Shown: positions 46,801 to 58,975 of the stretch, piece by piece
Layout: each line of letters begins with the position of its first letter
Position numbering within the stretch: the first letter of the stretch is position 1
Source of the DNA: Phocoena phocoena
Lineage: Eukaryota > Chordata > Mammalia > Artiodactyla > Phocoenidae
Direction: 5' to 3'
Assembly: GCF_963924675.1 (NCBI RefSeq)
Contig: NC_089238.1
Span: 58,436,299 to 58,500,298 of the forward strand
DNA length: 64,000 nt
Made by a program: the position numbers and the translations under genes
Notes under the pieces: model-generated
Databases searched by the model: none
Seen by the model: only the letters and a program-made list of their open reading frames with translations
Told to the model about the DNA's origin: nothing

Positions 46801-49800
46801 CGTCAGAATCTCGGCTAGAGAGTTCGCCCCACGTTCCCGCAGGCACACACTCCTGTACCTTTCTCTCCCGAGATGGACAGGGAGCCAGAGGTGTGCACTT
46901 GGGTCCATGAGCAGCCTGCTTCTGACAGGACTTTGGCCTGGTCCCCTTCAGTTTAAATCCGTGCCAAGTAGCCTCTGGTCCAAGTGGAAAGTATCCATCC
47001 CAGGGGGCCTTTTCCCCATTGCTTTCAAGCACATTTTTGGTATCAGAAGTGAACTACCTGGATGTTATTATGCAGAAGAAAAGGGCAGTTTGGCTCACAC
47101 CTCAAAAGTGCGTTCACTGAGGCCCCTGAGCTTTTCCACGTCTGGCAGGGGTCTTGCAGCCCCACTGACTCTTTGAAGAGGCTCACCGTTTCCAGGGCCC
47201 CTCCTGCACTTCGCTGCCCGTCTCCCCTCAGCATCCAGGCCTGGAATAGCTGGGAACGGCCAGCTGAGTGGAAGCGTCTCAAAGGCGCTGTGATTTATCC
47301 TCCTTTTAACTGAGAAGCACTTTTCTCTCCTGTTGGGGTACACTGTCCCTCTTTTTTCCCTTGTAGATTTTGGGTCACTGGGACAGGTGAATTGATTTGG
47401 GGGGGAGTCACCCCCACCCTCCCCAGCTTTCCTGCTCTGTTAGTGGTTTCCTTGATAGTGACATCAATTTGTACAATAAACCTTTGACATTCTTTTGTCT
47501 GAACCACGTAGTTTATAACTCAGGCCTTGAATTACTTTTATATGTTTTGGTGTGCTACCTTCAGATACAAATGCCTTTCTGGAAGTGCCACTCCCTGCTG
47601 CAGTGGGGATGGGATTTTGCAAACAGGATCGTGGGCCAACTATTTACAGCACCCGGTTTATTCGTGGGGGGGCCGAGGGTCCCCGACAGCCGACAGCTGA
47701 AGCGCGGGTGAGTTCGACCTCGTCAGCAGTCTCACCTGTGCAGGAAGCCACGCTTAGGACAGGCACACAGGGCACGCGGCCGTGTGAGGCCTGCCTGGCT
47801 CACTCCCGCAGCCCTGCTGAGTTCTGCACACAGACCCCTTCCTTCGTGGCTCTGTGATTCACCTTGACAGACTCAGGGCCTTCCATCTTTGGTCCATCCT
47901 TTGCCTCCTCCGCTTATGGACTTGGTTCTCTTTTTTATATCTCTCTTGTCATCTGGTTGACAGAACTTCAGCCACCTGGAGTGTGCCATCCCCTTGGGAA
48001 AGGGTGGCGTAGTTTGTTCCCTTCCTCCTTTCGTCAGCGACTGTCACACTGATAGGGTGCGTGCTCAGAGATGGGGCGGGGTGGGCACGCCCCGAGTGGA
48101 CGGGCCACATGACTCCTTGGGCCCAGCCACAGACAGATATACTTGGAGGCGTTTTCTTTGCAGGCGGTCTTTTGTCTTTTCTCCTGTTCACATCTGCCTG
48201 CTCCTTTCACGTCTGGACACACAGTATCTTCTGCCAAAGGGCTTCCAGGCAGGTGAGCCCTCGGGCTTAGGGATCTGGGGACGTCCACAGCACTGTCCCC
48301 TGGTGGGAGCCGGGGAAGCAGCCATGGCGGCCTGGCCGCAAGGGACTGAGTAAGGCCTGCCGCCTCCCTCAGGGCGGCTGAGGGGCCCGGGCCACCGTCC
48401 CTGCTCAGCAGAGCAGCCCAGAGCTCTGGGCTGGGAGAGCTCTCCTTCTGCCAGCTCACCTGGCCAGAGCCCATGGAGGCCGTTTGTGGCTTTGTATTTA
48501 CCCGCTGTGAGCTGGTCCCCTCACAGGAGGATGACTGTCCGTCCCAGGTGCCGCTCCACCCAGCCGATCGCCTTTCTGAGGCCAGAACATGACCTCTGGC
48601 CCCAAAGGGTGTGAATGCGGGATTATAGACCCGAATTGCTACCCCACTTAACAGTGCAGAACTGAGGGTTCGGGGAGCCCCTGGCTGGCCCGGAGGGTGC
48701 CTGGGCCTCTGCTCCAGGACACGTGCCGCGTCTTGCTTCCTTACCTGCCGAGGCTGCGGAGCTGATGGGTGGGAAAGGACTTCTTTTTGTTGTTTAGGTC
48801 ATACACAGGCTTTGTGGTTTTGTTTTCATTTTAAGGAAAATAAAAACCTGCACAAAGGAGAAAGTGAAAGTCACCCATGCTCCCCTCACTCAACGTTTTG
48901 ACGTGTTGCCTCTGAGGGATTTTTCTATCGCGATGATACTCGCGCCCCGGGTGGGAGCTGTGGGTGCTCGGAAGGTCAGTGGGGGAGAGCACGGCTGGGG
49001 CGGAGGGCCGTGTCCACGGTCATGGCGGCAGGTGTGATCCACGCTGCCCTGTGTCCCATGCCCTGTGCACATGCACCCCGAGGACACACTGCCGTGGTTC
49101 TCCTAGATTTGTAAACTGTGGAGGGCCTGGCACTCACCCCCTGAGTGAGTTGTTGGTGCCGTTTTAGCTGTTTATACCCGCCAGTTTGCTTCTTGCTGGA
49201 CCTCTGCTCTCTGCTGGCTCCGGGATCAGGGGCTGCCCGTCACAATTCCCACCTGACAGGTACAGCCACGACCTGACAGGACGGCCGTCCAGCCGCTGAG
49301 CGCTGGGAGTCTGGCTTCAGAGACCTCCTTCTTGAGCCGTAATTGCGGGAAACTCTTTATAAGATTTAAGAACTCCTTTTGTTTGTCCAGCACTTGAAAG
49401 GCCATTGTACTAAATGAGTGGTTAGTTGACATTTGCGGGTGTTCGGTTGCTGAGTGATTTGTTGATGTTTTCGTCTGCTTGGCGTCTGAGAAGCCGCAGA
49501 GGGCTCCCTCGTGGCTCGTGGTTCAGGTGAGCACTCCCCGTCTGAGCTAGGGAGCGGGCTCCTCCTTGCTCTTGTGCATGTTGAGAGTGACATCTTTGCA
49601 GAGACGCCTCTTTAACCCGATCTAGTGCACTGACTGAATCTTGATTTCTGAAAAGCAGTCACTCTGTACTCATCATTTCAACTCCTGTGCATTGATTTCC
49701 AAACGAAGCAGAAGATTTGAATGAGTTCTGACCTCTCAAAAGAGTTTTGTTTTTCTAATGAGAGCAAACAGAATCTGCCTCAACCTAGATGTGAGCTCCT

Positions 49801-51457
49801 GTGTAATAGATAATAGCGCACTGCGCTTATGCCGGGAGGGAAGTAGTGAAAGGAAAGCACGGCTGGGAGGCCAGAAGGGCGGGGGCTTCCACCAGATAGC
49901 GTAAAGTCAGCACATTTTCCTCAAGCTGAAATCATTTTCGGGGTCAGGAAAATGGGGAGGTGTTGTTCACAGGGACAGGTTTTCAGTTATAAGATGAATA
50001 AATTCTTGGGACCTTTAAAAAAAAAACCTTGAATAACTTATTTAATCTTTCTCTCTAAAAGATTCTGTTGACTCTCTCTTTTAAGGGATATAACTCTGAG
50101 GCATCTGTTCTTTTTTGTTATAAAATGCCTTTTAATAACTTGGTATTTTTAAGGCAAAAATTATACAAATATTTAAGCTTTAAAATAAGTCGTCATAAAT
50201 CTAGGGTTTGCCTTCAGTATTTCTTCATTCGGTAAATATCAATACTTGCTGTTTACTCTGAGCCTGACGCTGTGCTTGGAGCGGTGACCCGTGGTGAGCA
50301 GAAAGCAGGGTCTGGTTGGGCAGCCACGACGGCTGGGACCCGTGCTCCAGGGGCAGGGGGCTGTGGAACCGGTTGTGAAGGGAGATGGAGGGCCCTGAGG
50401 AAGGGGACTCGAGCTGCGATCTGGACATGAGATGAGTTACATGCCGGGGAAGAGAGGCAAGAGTATGGTCAGGCCAGACTTGCAAAGGTCACAGCACTGT
50501 GGGGAGCATGTGGAAGGGTTCAGGAGTGTGGACACCCATCAGGAAGCAGTCCCCAGGCCAGGTGGGACTGGGCAGTAGTTTGGACGAGAGTGGCGCTGCA
50601 GGAGATGGGGAGAGAAAGGTCCAGGTGACTCCCAGACCTCTGCCCTGCTTGTGGTCTCTTGCTTTGACCACATGAGGGCGCTCTGGAATGGGCTGGGACC
50701 CGGGGGGCGGGGTGGGGGGCAGTGAGGAGCTCCATCTTGGACTTACCTACTTAACTATGTTAGCAGGGCGCTGGATACCCGCGCAAGCTGGAGGCGATCC
50801 CGGAGTGGGGTCTCAGGGGCACAGGTGGGGACTGAGGAGGGTGCAGAGCAGTGGCCCAAGTCAAGGCTGCTCTTTGGAATCCCTCGGGGAGAGACCCACC
50901 CGGGCTGTGGTCTTTGAACCTTCCTGCATTATTCTAAAGCCAAGGTTAGGATCTCTGGACCAAGAACCAGAAGAGAAGGGCCCAGGTCTAAGCTAAAGGT
51001 GGATACGCTCGCTGGCCTGAGTCGCCTAAATTCCCTCCTCCTTGCCCCCAGACTTTTAAATTAGAGAAAGTGTCTCATTTAAAGGACATAAATTTTGTTT
51101 AAATGTAGAAAATCTTAAAAACCTGAAGTGTAGCCATTTCCTGCCCAGAACTGCTATTAAGAGAAACATGACGCCCCCCCGCTTTTCATCGTGTGTCACG
51201 CACTTCACAGAATGTTGTTTGTCTTGTGTGATGCTGCACTTCTGTGGGTAAGCTTTGAGAGGCCCCCACTGTGTGGATGAGGAGCCTAAGGTTTGGAAAA
51301 TGTACGTGAACTTGGCCACGTGCGTGGCCAGGACCTGAGTCTTGTGACAGTACCTTTTCTGGTTTAGTGAAGGCCGTGCGTGCTGGTAGATGCCCCTCCT
51401 GCCTCTTCCCCTCATGAAGACAAGTCTCTCTTCAAGTCACGTTGTCCTTTGTTTCAG
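43829..51457. other. ZC3H18 intron 2
   Basis: 7.6 kb with one large SINE (44153-44585) and old repeat fragments, including MIR- or L2-like pieces near 46410-46530, 50215-50300 and 51230-51340. No other gene is supported. Confidence 0.55.
44153..44585 (-). repeat. CHR SINE with internally duplicated body
   Basis: The minus-strand SINE is 433 bp instead of about 300. The body block containing cttctcattg, tggcttctcttgctgtgg and agcacgggctctagg occurs twice in tandem. It is flanked by the 14-bp duplication cctgttaggttctt (44139-44152 and 44586-44599). Confidence 0.92.
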
Positions 51458-51542
51458 GATGATGACCTGGAGGAGGGTGAAGTGAAGGACCCCAGTGACA
51501 GGAAGGTGAGGCCTCGTCCCACCTGCCGATTCTTCATGAAAG
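51458..51542 (+). CDS. ZC3H18: ZC3H18 exon 3: acidic tail and first zinc ligand
   Basis: Acceptor ctttgtttcag; the 85-nt exon reads DDDLEEGEVKDPSDRKVRPR, then PTCRFFMK plus one base. It ends with donor gtaact at 51543. It carries residues 193-220, including C215, the first zinc ligand, after a basic run. With exon 2 it totals 661 nt, leaving phase 1, which fits both the cassette exon and exon 5. Confidence 0.96.
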
Positions 51543-52278
51543 GTAACTGTCTGAGTGAGGGGCCTTTGCGCGGCCCGCTTGTGTGGCCTCGGCTTTTCCT
51601 GGGACTGCGGTGGTGGTTCAGCCCTGGGCCTGTGCAGGGCAGTTCTCAGGGCTGGCAGTTCTCAGGGCTGGCAGTGACGGTCTGTGGCGGCAGTGGCAGT
51701 GCATCGATGTCAGCTGTGGGCCTTTCCTGGTCACTCTAATGCCTCTCTCGGAGGGGAGCCAGCCTGCTCGTTTCACCCTGGAATGCCAGGCCCACCTGCC
51801 TAGCGCAGACCTGTATCTTCACTGTAGACAATGTTAACTCTTTTTCTAAGTGGTCCTTCTTATAAGGCCAAATGCCCCAGCCACCAATTGTGACATTTTC
51901 CCACCTCTGTAAGGGGAGTTGCCACTTTCTGCAAGGTGTCTCAGAGGCATATCTTTCATTTGGAATGGACTTCTAAATAGAGAGGGTCGGCCTCTGAAGG
52001 CAGCAAGGCCCCTCCCTCCTGAAAAGTGGACGGAGTGAGTCAAGTAGCTGTGACAGTGGCAGTGTGACAAGGCTGGTGAGCAGTGGGCCCTCAAGCCCGG
52101 GAAGACATGTGTCACGGCACCGTCTGGTGTGCCTCTGTGATTGCACATTTCCCTCGCACGGCAGGAAGGTGTTCTTCTCCTGCCCTGGGTTTTGCGCTGA
52201 CCCTAGATGCCTCGCACAGTGACCCAGCCCACCCATGCAGCCTAACGTTCACAAGAGCTTCCTGTACTTCTTTTCCAG

Positions 52279-52350
52279 ATGTTGTGACACCATTGTCCAC
52301 TCCTCCTTCACCAATATCAAATTCCATACCATTCAGAGGCCAGGTTAAAG
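52279..52350 (+). CDS. ZC3H18: ZC3H18 72-nt cassette exon
   Basis: Flanked by a polypyrimidine tract plus ag (tacttcttttccag) and the donor aaag|gtacaa. It is exactly 72 nt, enters in phase 1 and leaves in phase 1 with no stop, adding 24 residues (DVVTPLSTPPSPISNS at the start, FRGQVK at the end) between K220 and the following glycine. The inserted residues are Ser/Pro/Thr-rich and lie between the first two cysteines of the CCCH finger. As I recall, human ZC3H18 has isoforms of 953 and 977 residues, which differ by 24, consistent with this exon. Confidence 0.85.
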
Positions 52351-53699
52351 GTACAAAATATACCATATTCATCTCTTTGGTACCTCACAGTCCCCCTGCC
52401 CCGGAGGCCAGACTCCTTTCTCCTGGATCCAGAATACTGCTGTGAAGCCAGGGGACAGGGGAGACTCTGAGGGCAGAGAGCGGCCCAGGCAAGGCCCACG
52501 GGAGCTGCGTGCTGCCTGCACGGGGGGTGGGGGCATGGGGGCGGTGGAGCCCCGTCCTACGAGTGGCCTCGAACAATCCTGTCCCTTGTCTCGAGGTGAC
52601 CCAAGGATGCGGGTGCACAGGAACGCTCGGGACCCTGGTCAGCGCGTGCTGGGGCCGTGTCCTCTTGGCCGTGCTCATTCTGTGCTGCCGGTTTCTGCCG
52701 AGTGGGGGAGTCCGGCTCGTCTGAGTTAGACGGCCACGCGATGGCTCCGTGTGCACTGTGCCCGTGGAACGGGAGCGTGGCCGCCCTCGGGGTGCACATA
52801 CGTGTGCAGTACCTTGCAGAGAGTAAATTGTTACAGGTCTTCAAAGACTTTGGTATTTTAAGTGTCATTATTTCAGAAAATTTAAACTTAAGACGAAGAC
52901 TTCTTTTTCATGATGACATCAGCCCGTCTCTGGAATTTCTGGAGTAAAATGATGGAGACAAACACGCATGCATACACATATATGTACTGCAGTCATTTCC
53001 AGTTAGCACTGTCCACAAACCGTGTGGTTCAGAAATCTGGCCATCGGTCAAGACCAGCCGGAGGCCCCCGTGGCAGCAAGGGCAGGAGGCAGCAGCGTCC
53101 ACTGTTGAGGCCCCAGAGGCTCGGGTCCAGGTGCTTGGGGTCCCACTGCTGAAGTACTTCCCAGAATTTAGCCCCAGAAGCACGCACTCCACGAAGCGAA
53201 GCTGGTGGTGGTACTGCAGGTCAGCATCACCGGGAGGTGCCTGGACAGGCGAGGACAGGGTGCCCTCTCCAGGGACGTCTGGGGGTCACGTCACAGTAGG
53301 AGGGGAGGGGCCTCCAGGTCACACCGAGCGCCCAGTTGGGGTTTCGGGGAGTGAGACCAGTGGGTCAGGCATTTCGCAGTGGAAAAATCTGAAGCTAGTG
53401 GTAAGTGGCCTTTTTTGCAGTTTAATTGGGCCTGTTCCGTAACTTGTTTCAGGAATGTATTTTTTTAATATTTAGTCACCTTTCCCCCACACTGTTTGTT
53501 TATTCTACAGAATAATGTGATAGAGTACAGAAGGAAATGGGTGTTGTGGAACATATCCTGCTTTTTCTTAGTTATGAGAAAGGTTTTGGATGTAAATGTT
53601 TTTGCTTACCTGCAGTTTGTAAGATTGGTGTTGAATTGAGATGAATGTGTTTCAGTTCTCTCCAGTAGCAAGAGAGTCACTTTAAAAATAAAATGAAGT

Positions 53700-54310
53700 T
53701 TTTCGTGTTTGGGGAGGATGTGGGGAAATGGAACCGCATATCCAGCTGGTGGGAACGTGAACCGGTGTGGCTGCCCTGGGCACAGCCTGCTCAGTGTGAT
53801 GGGCGGAGCTGCTCTCTGAGCCGGCCACTCCCCTCCTGGTGTCTATCCAGGAGAAATGAAGGCGTAAGCCACGCAAAGACTCGTACTAGCAGCATAGACA
53901 AAACAGCTACGTGACTATGTGGAAACAACCCCAGTGTCCATCAGCTCATGAACGGATAAACAAAATGTGGTCCATCCTGATACTACAACGCGGTTGAACC
54001 TTGAGGCCACTGCCAAGTAAAAGAAGCCGGTCACGAAAGGCCCCGTATTGTACAGTTCCACTTACAGGAACTGTCCAGCGTGGGCAGATCCATAGAGACT
54101 GAAAGTAGGTTAGTTATTGTCTAGGCCAGAGAGGGATGGGTAGCCATTGGGCATAGGGTTTCCTTTTGGGGGATGGAATGTTCTAGAATTAGGTAGTGGC
54201 AATGGTTGCACAACTTTGTGAATGTACTAAAACCCACTGAATTGTGCACTTTAAATGGGGGTATTTTATGGTATGTAAATTATATCTTTGAAAATGCTTT
54301 TTAAAAAATG
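53700..54310 (+). mobile_element. Older L1 3' end
   Basis: Plus-strand L1 words in order: tccagctggtgggaacgtga, gtggaaacaaccccagtgtc, catgaacggataaacaaaat, and the 3' UTR gaattgtgcactttaaatgg. It is diverged and frame-broken. Confidence 0.85.
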
Positions 54311-54659
54311 TTTGTCAGCTGTTGTTACTGTGATCTGCAGGTTTATTGTTAAATTGCCCGAATGGACACGTTGATATTTGTGACCGTTGACAACAAAATG
54401 TACTTAGGAATACAAACTGAAACGTTTTAAAACACCAATACTTTGTTTATGGTGTATTTTTACCTGTCTTATATTTAGGTTGAGTCATCAAAACATGAAG
54501 TTCTATCCACAAAGGCATAAATAGCATTTTCTTGAAACAGTCTTCTGCTTTGGGTCTCTGATTACCTAGCTGTCAGTAGCACCCAGCCCGTCTGTGGGCC
54601 AGGCCTCCTGTATCCTCTCCTTCCTGCTCTCTTTTTCTCTCCCTCCCTCTTTCTTTCCC

Positions 54660-55458
54660 TTTTTTAAATTGTGGTAAAATACACAATATAAAATGTACCA
54701 TCTTAGCCGTTTCTAAGTGTACATTTCATTGGCATTCGGTGCATTCACATTGTGGCCATCACCACCATCCATCTTCAGAACTCCGTTCATCATGTAAAAC
54801 TGAAACTGTCTGCATTAAACACTAGCTCCCCAGCACTTGGCCTCTGCCTTCTCCTTTCTGTCTCTGTGAATTTGACTGCGCCGTGTGCCTAATGGAAGTA
54901 CAGTCTCACAGGATCTGTCCATCTGTGCCCGGCGTATTTCACTCAGCACCGTGTCCTCGAGGGTAATCCACGCTGTAGCAGGTGTCAGGATTTCCTTCCT
55001 TTTCAAGAGTGAATAATATTCTGCTGTGTGGATGAACCACAGTGTGCTTGCCCCTCATCCATCAGTGGACATTTGGGTTGCTAACATTTTTTAGCCATTA
55101 TGAATAATGCTGCTGTGAACGTGGGTGTGCAAACATCTCTTTGACACCCTGCTTTCACATCTTTTCGGTATATACTTGGAAGTGGGATGGCTGGGTCAGG
55201 TGGTAGTTGTGTTTTTAACATTTTGAAGAACCACTCTGCTGTTGTCCACATTGGCTGCATCGCTTTGCATCCCACCACTGAGCACAGGGTTCTGGTTCTT
55301 CTCGTCAACGCTTGTTTTCCGATTTTGTGATAGTATCATCGTGGGTGTGAGGTGGGGTTCTGATTTACGTTTCACCATGATTAGTGATGTGGAGCATCTT
55401 TTCATGTGCTTTTTGGTCATTTGTGTATCTTCTTTTGAGAAATGTTTACTGCCCTTTT
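54660..55458 (-). mobile_element. Older L1 3' region, inverted
   Basis: Minus-strand L1: the 3' UTR (ttgtggtaaaatacacaata) at left and ORF2 C-terminal sequence (gccattatgaataatgctgc, then ttttcatgtgctttttggtc) to the right. It is interrupted at 55459 by a SINE and continues briefly to about 55835. Confidence 0.85.
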
Positions 55459-55796
55459 TTTGTTAATTTATTTTGGGCCGCGTTGGGTCTTCGTTGCTGC
55501 CCACGGGCTTTCTCTAGTTGCGGCGAGCGGGGGCTACTCTTCGTTGCAGTGTGTGGGCTTCTCATTGCGGTGGCTTCTCTTGTTGCAGGGCACGGGCTCT
55601 AGGCGCACGGGCTTCAATAGTTGTGGCTCGCGGGCTCAGTAGTTGTGGCTCGCGGGCTCCAGAGCGCAGACTCAGTAGTTGTAGCTCACGGGCTTAGTTG
55701 CCCCGCGGGGTGTGGAATCTTCCCAGGCCAGGGCTCGAACCCGTGTCCCCTGCATTGGCAGGTGGATTCTTAAGCACTGCAGCACCAGGGAAGTCC
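55459..55796 (-). repeat. CHR SINE inserted in the L1
   Basis: Complete minus-strand copy from its T-rich tail (ttaatttattttgggccgcg) to the head complement (gcaccagggaagtccc). The flanking tactgcccttttttt and tactgcccatttttt are its target-site duplication. Confidence 0.92.
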
Positions 55797-56010
55797 CTAC
55801 TGCCCATTTTTTAATCCCTGCATCCTCTTGTGTTTAAAGCAGCAGGTCTCAAGGTGTGTTCTTGAGACCCAGGGCTGCCCTGAGGTCAGCGCTCTAATGA
55901 CACTAACGCTGCGCCAGTCGGCAGGTGTCGCCCACTGTATGTGCACCGAGAAATGACATCCGGGGTAGAGCAGGAAGAGTCATAGTTCAACTTTATTTTG
56001 GGGTCTAGGT

Positions 56011-56364
56011 CTTTTTTTTATATATATTTATTTATTTATTTTTGGCCGTGTTGGGTCTTTGTTGCTGCGCGCGGGCTTTCTCTAGTTGCGGCGAGCGGGA
56101 CTACTCTTCGTTGAGGTGCACTGGCTTCCTACTGCGGTGGCTTCTCTTGTTGCAGAGCACGGGCTCTAGGCACGCAGGCTTCAGTAGTTGCAGCACACAG
56201 GCTCAGTAGTTGTGGCTTGCGGGCTCTAGAGCGCAGGCTCAGTAGTTGTGGCACACGGGGCTTAGTTGCTCTGCAGCATGTGGGATCTTCCCGGACCAGG
56301 GATCGGACCCATGTCCCCTGCATTGGCAGGCGGATTCTCAACCACTGCGCCACCAGGGAAGCCC
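56011..56364 (-). repeat. CHR SINE
   Basis: Full-length minus-strand copy from an A/T-rich tail (tatatttatttatttatttt) to head complement gccaccagggaagcccc. It is followed by a C9 run and T9 tract. Confidence 0.92.
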
Positions 56365-56375
56365 CCCCCCTTTTT

Positions 56376-56520
56376 TTTTAAATAACTTTATCGAAGTATA
56401 ATTTAAATGCCATAAAATTTACCTGTTGTAAATGTCCAGTGATTTTTATTAATTTACCAAGTTGTGCACCCAGCACCACAGTCCAGATGTAGAATATTTC
56501 CATCACCCCACCACAGCCCC
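56376..56520 (-). mobile_element. L1 3' UTR fragment
   Basis: Sequence aataactttatcgaagtata, then gccataaaatttacctgttg and gtagaatatttccatcaccc, as in the old L1 at 33535-34135. Confidence 0.7.
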
Positions 56521-57109
56521 TCAGTGTGTGTCTTTTTGCTCTTCCGTCTGACGAAACTACAAGTGCTCACGGAGCTCCTCTGCTGACACTGAGGCATGAG
56601 GGGTGCCTCCAGGGAGGGTGTGCCAGGTGTGGCTGTGAGCCCAGACGGCCAGGTCTCCTCCAGGACACCTAAGAGACCAAGACAGCGACTGTGCTAATGA
56701 TAAGGTTCAGGCTCTCAAGTGAAAATCAGAATTTTGGAGAACTTGACAGCTCCGCAGGGTTTGCTGGCTTTTCCAGATGACCGTCATGTGATGTCACAAA
56801 AGCACACCTGGGTAGAAAGCCATTCACAGTTCAAGGTGGACTGGTGGACCTCCACCCAAGAGTCGGAGAAGTTCAGTGATAGGGCTGCAGCTCGCTGTAA
56901 CAGAGCCTCAGAGGACACACAGTGTCTGGAGAGGTTGTCATGGGTGTCCCCAGGCCGGCTGCACCTCCTTCTCTGAAGCCAGCCAGCACGGAAGATGGGA
57001 TGCCGAGCACAGCTGTCTTATTCTAATGTCCAATTGAAGAGATTTGCAAAAAGGAAAATGATGCTACTCCTATCGCTGAGTGTTCTCAAAACGTTTTCAT
57101 AAAACTTCT

Positions 57110-57292
57110 ATGTTAACAGCTACCGTTAGCATGAAATCACATACGCCATATTTTATGTCTCTAAATTTTCTGTGTTAATTTCCAATATAAATATATCAAT
57201 TAATATAATCAATTATTAGATATTGATAAATCTAATCATTACAAAGGCTCTCTGGGGGTCCTGAGACCAAAAAGTTACAAGAACCACTGGCC
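57110..57292 (-). mobile_element. hAT-Charlie-like terminal fragment
   Basis: It ends on the plus strand with gggggtcctgagaccaaaaa, then gttacaagaaccactgg, the complement of a Charlie1-type terminus. The same family occurs at 12076-13210. Confidence 0.6.
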
Positions 57293-58417
57293 TGTGTTGT
57301 TCACAGAGAAGCAGCGCAGAAATTATTTTAATTCTGTCAGCTACCATAATGACTGTATTCCTTAAGTTAAAATATCTCAGAATACTGCTCAGTATGACCG
57401 TAATTGTCTGTCACCGTTCTCTGTGAAATAGGAAAGTACTTGAGTTTTTTGTGTTCTTTCATTAAAAGTTTGTATGCGACAGTTCATTGGATTTTATGCC
57501 TGTTAGAATAAGCGTTTCTAGATCTTGGGTTGGTCTTTAAGATTTAATTACTTGATTTTTATATATTCCGCCTTCCTTTTAGGAAGTAATTTTTAAAAAC
57601 CATGAAGCACTTTAAACTTCTTTATTTCGACAATCCCTATATTTGTTACTTATTCTGAGTTGCTCAGACTAACAGGAAATGGGACCAATGAATACTTAAG
57701 TAAGAGCACTATGTCTTATTTAGAAATAAGAAAGTCTTTGTTTAAAATTCTAGTGTGAAGCAAGCATTTTGTATGGAAACTAGAGAGAGATTGTAAAATT
57801 AGCTCCGCTGTTGCAGTGGGACGCATTGCAAATGCGGTGACATGCCGCTTATAAATGCCATCTGGAGGCACCACACTGATGCCAGTCAGACCAGCAGTCA
57901 GAATTTTAAGGTCTGTAGTGTTTCTGGACCCACCGGCAGCCACGCTCACACACGTGCCCGCAGAAACAGGCACTTTCTGCTCCCCTCACACCGTGAACGA
58001 GCTGGGCTCCTTGGGCTGCTGTGTGTGGTGTGTTTTCCTTTCCTGTTGTCTCTGTGTTCCGGTCCTTGGTTTCTGCTGAGACTCAGGTAGGCTTTCTCTG
58101 TGGATGTGTCTGTTTCACTGGTAGAGTTTGGGTTTGTTACTTTTGAGCTTGCAGGTTCCGTTTTTGTAGGTATATTTATTGTGTAGTGAAGAAAAGCAGG
58201 GCTTAACACAGAGTGTATCATACAACCAGGAAAAAGATGGGGATGGATATACTGATTGACTGATCGATCGATCCCCCACAAATGGACCACTGCCTTTGGT
58301 GCAGGGCCCTGGAGATGGGGGAACATCACTGAGTACCTTTCTGAGCACTTGGATGCCTTTGCTGACCTGCATGCCCGTGCCTCACCACGCCCCGCACCAC
58401 ACTGCCACACTGCATCC

Positions 58418-58540
58418 TTTTTTTGTTTTTTGGCCGTGCCACGAGGCTTGCAGGATCTTAGTTCCCGGACCAGGGATTGAACCCGAGCCCCGGCAGTGAG
58501 AGCGCCAAGTCCTTAACCACTGGACCACCAGGGAACTCCC
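58418..58540 (-). repeat. Short CHR-type SINE
   Basis: Monomeric minus-strand copy with T-rich tail (tttttttgttttttggccgt), B-box complement gggattgaacccgagccccg and head complement ggaccaccagggaactccc. Confidence 0.9.
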
Positions 58541-58770
58541 AGGTCCGTTCTCCTTGTTCCCTTTGGGCTCACATCCCTGTCCACACACAGTCCTTACAAA
58601 AGACTGTTTAGTCATCCGGTCACAGTTGCAATCCACATAAATTTTGTGTTCGTGAAGTTTCATTTAGAAGCAGAAGACTATACAATTTTTAAACCAGTAG
58701 ATCTATTTTTGCTTCCATTTCCTGGAGAATTTTTTTTCCCAAACAAATTGCTTTTTAAAATTATGAAAGT

Positions 58771-58975
58771 TGGGCTTCCCTGGTGGCGCAGTGGTTGAGA
58801 GTCCACCTGCCGATGCAGGGGACACGGGTTCATGCCCCGGTCTGGGAAGATCCCACATGCCGCGGAGCGGCTGGGCCCGTGAGCCATGGCCGCTGAGCCT
58901 GTGCGTCCGGAGCCTGTGCTCCGCAACGGGAGCGGCCACAACAGTGAGAGGCCCGTGTACCGCAAAAAAAAAAAA
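58771..58975 (+). repeat. Young CHR SINE
   Basis: Complete copy with cetacean-type body and a long A tail. It is flanked by aaaattatgaaag (58757-58769) and aaaattatgaagg (58976-58988), a 13-bp duplication with one mismatch. Confidence 0.93.
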
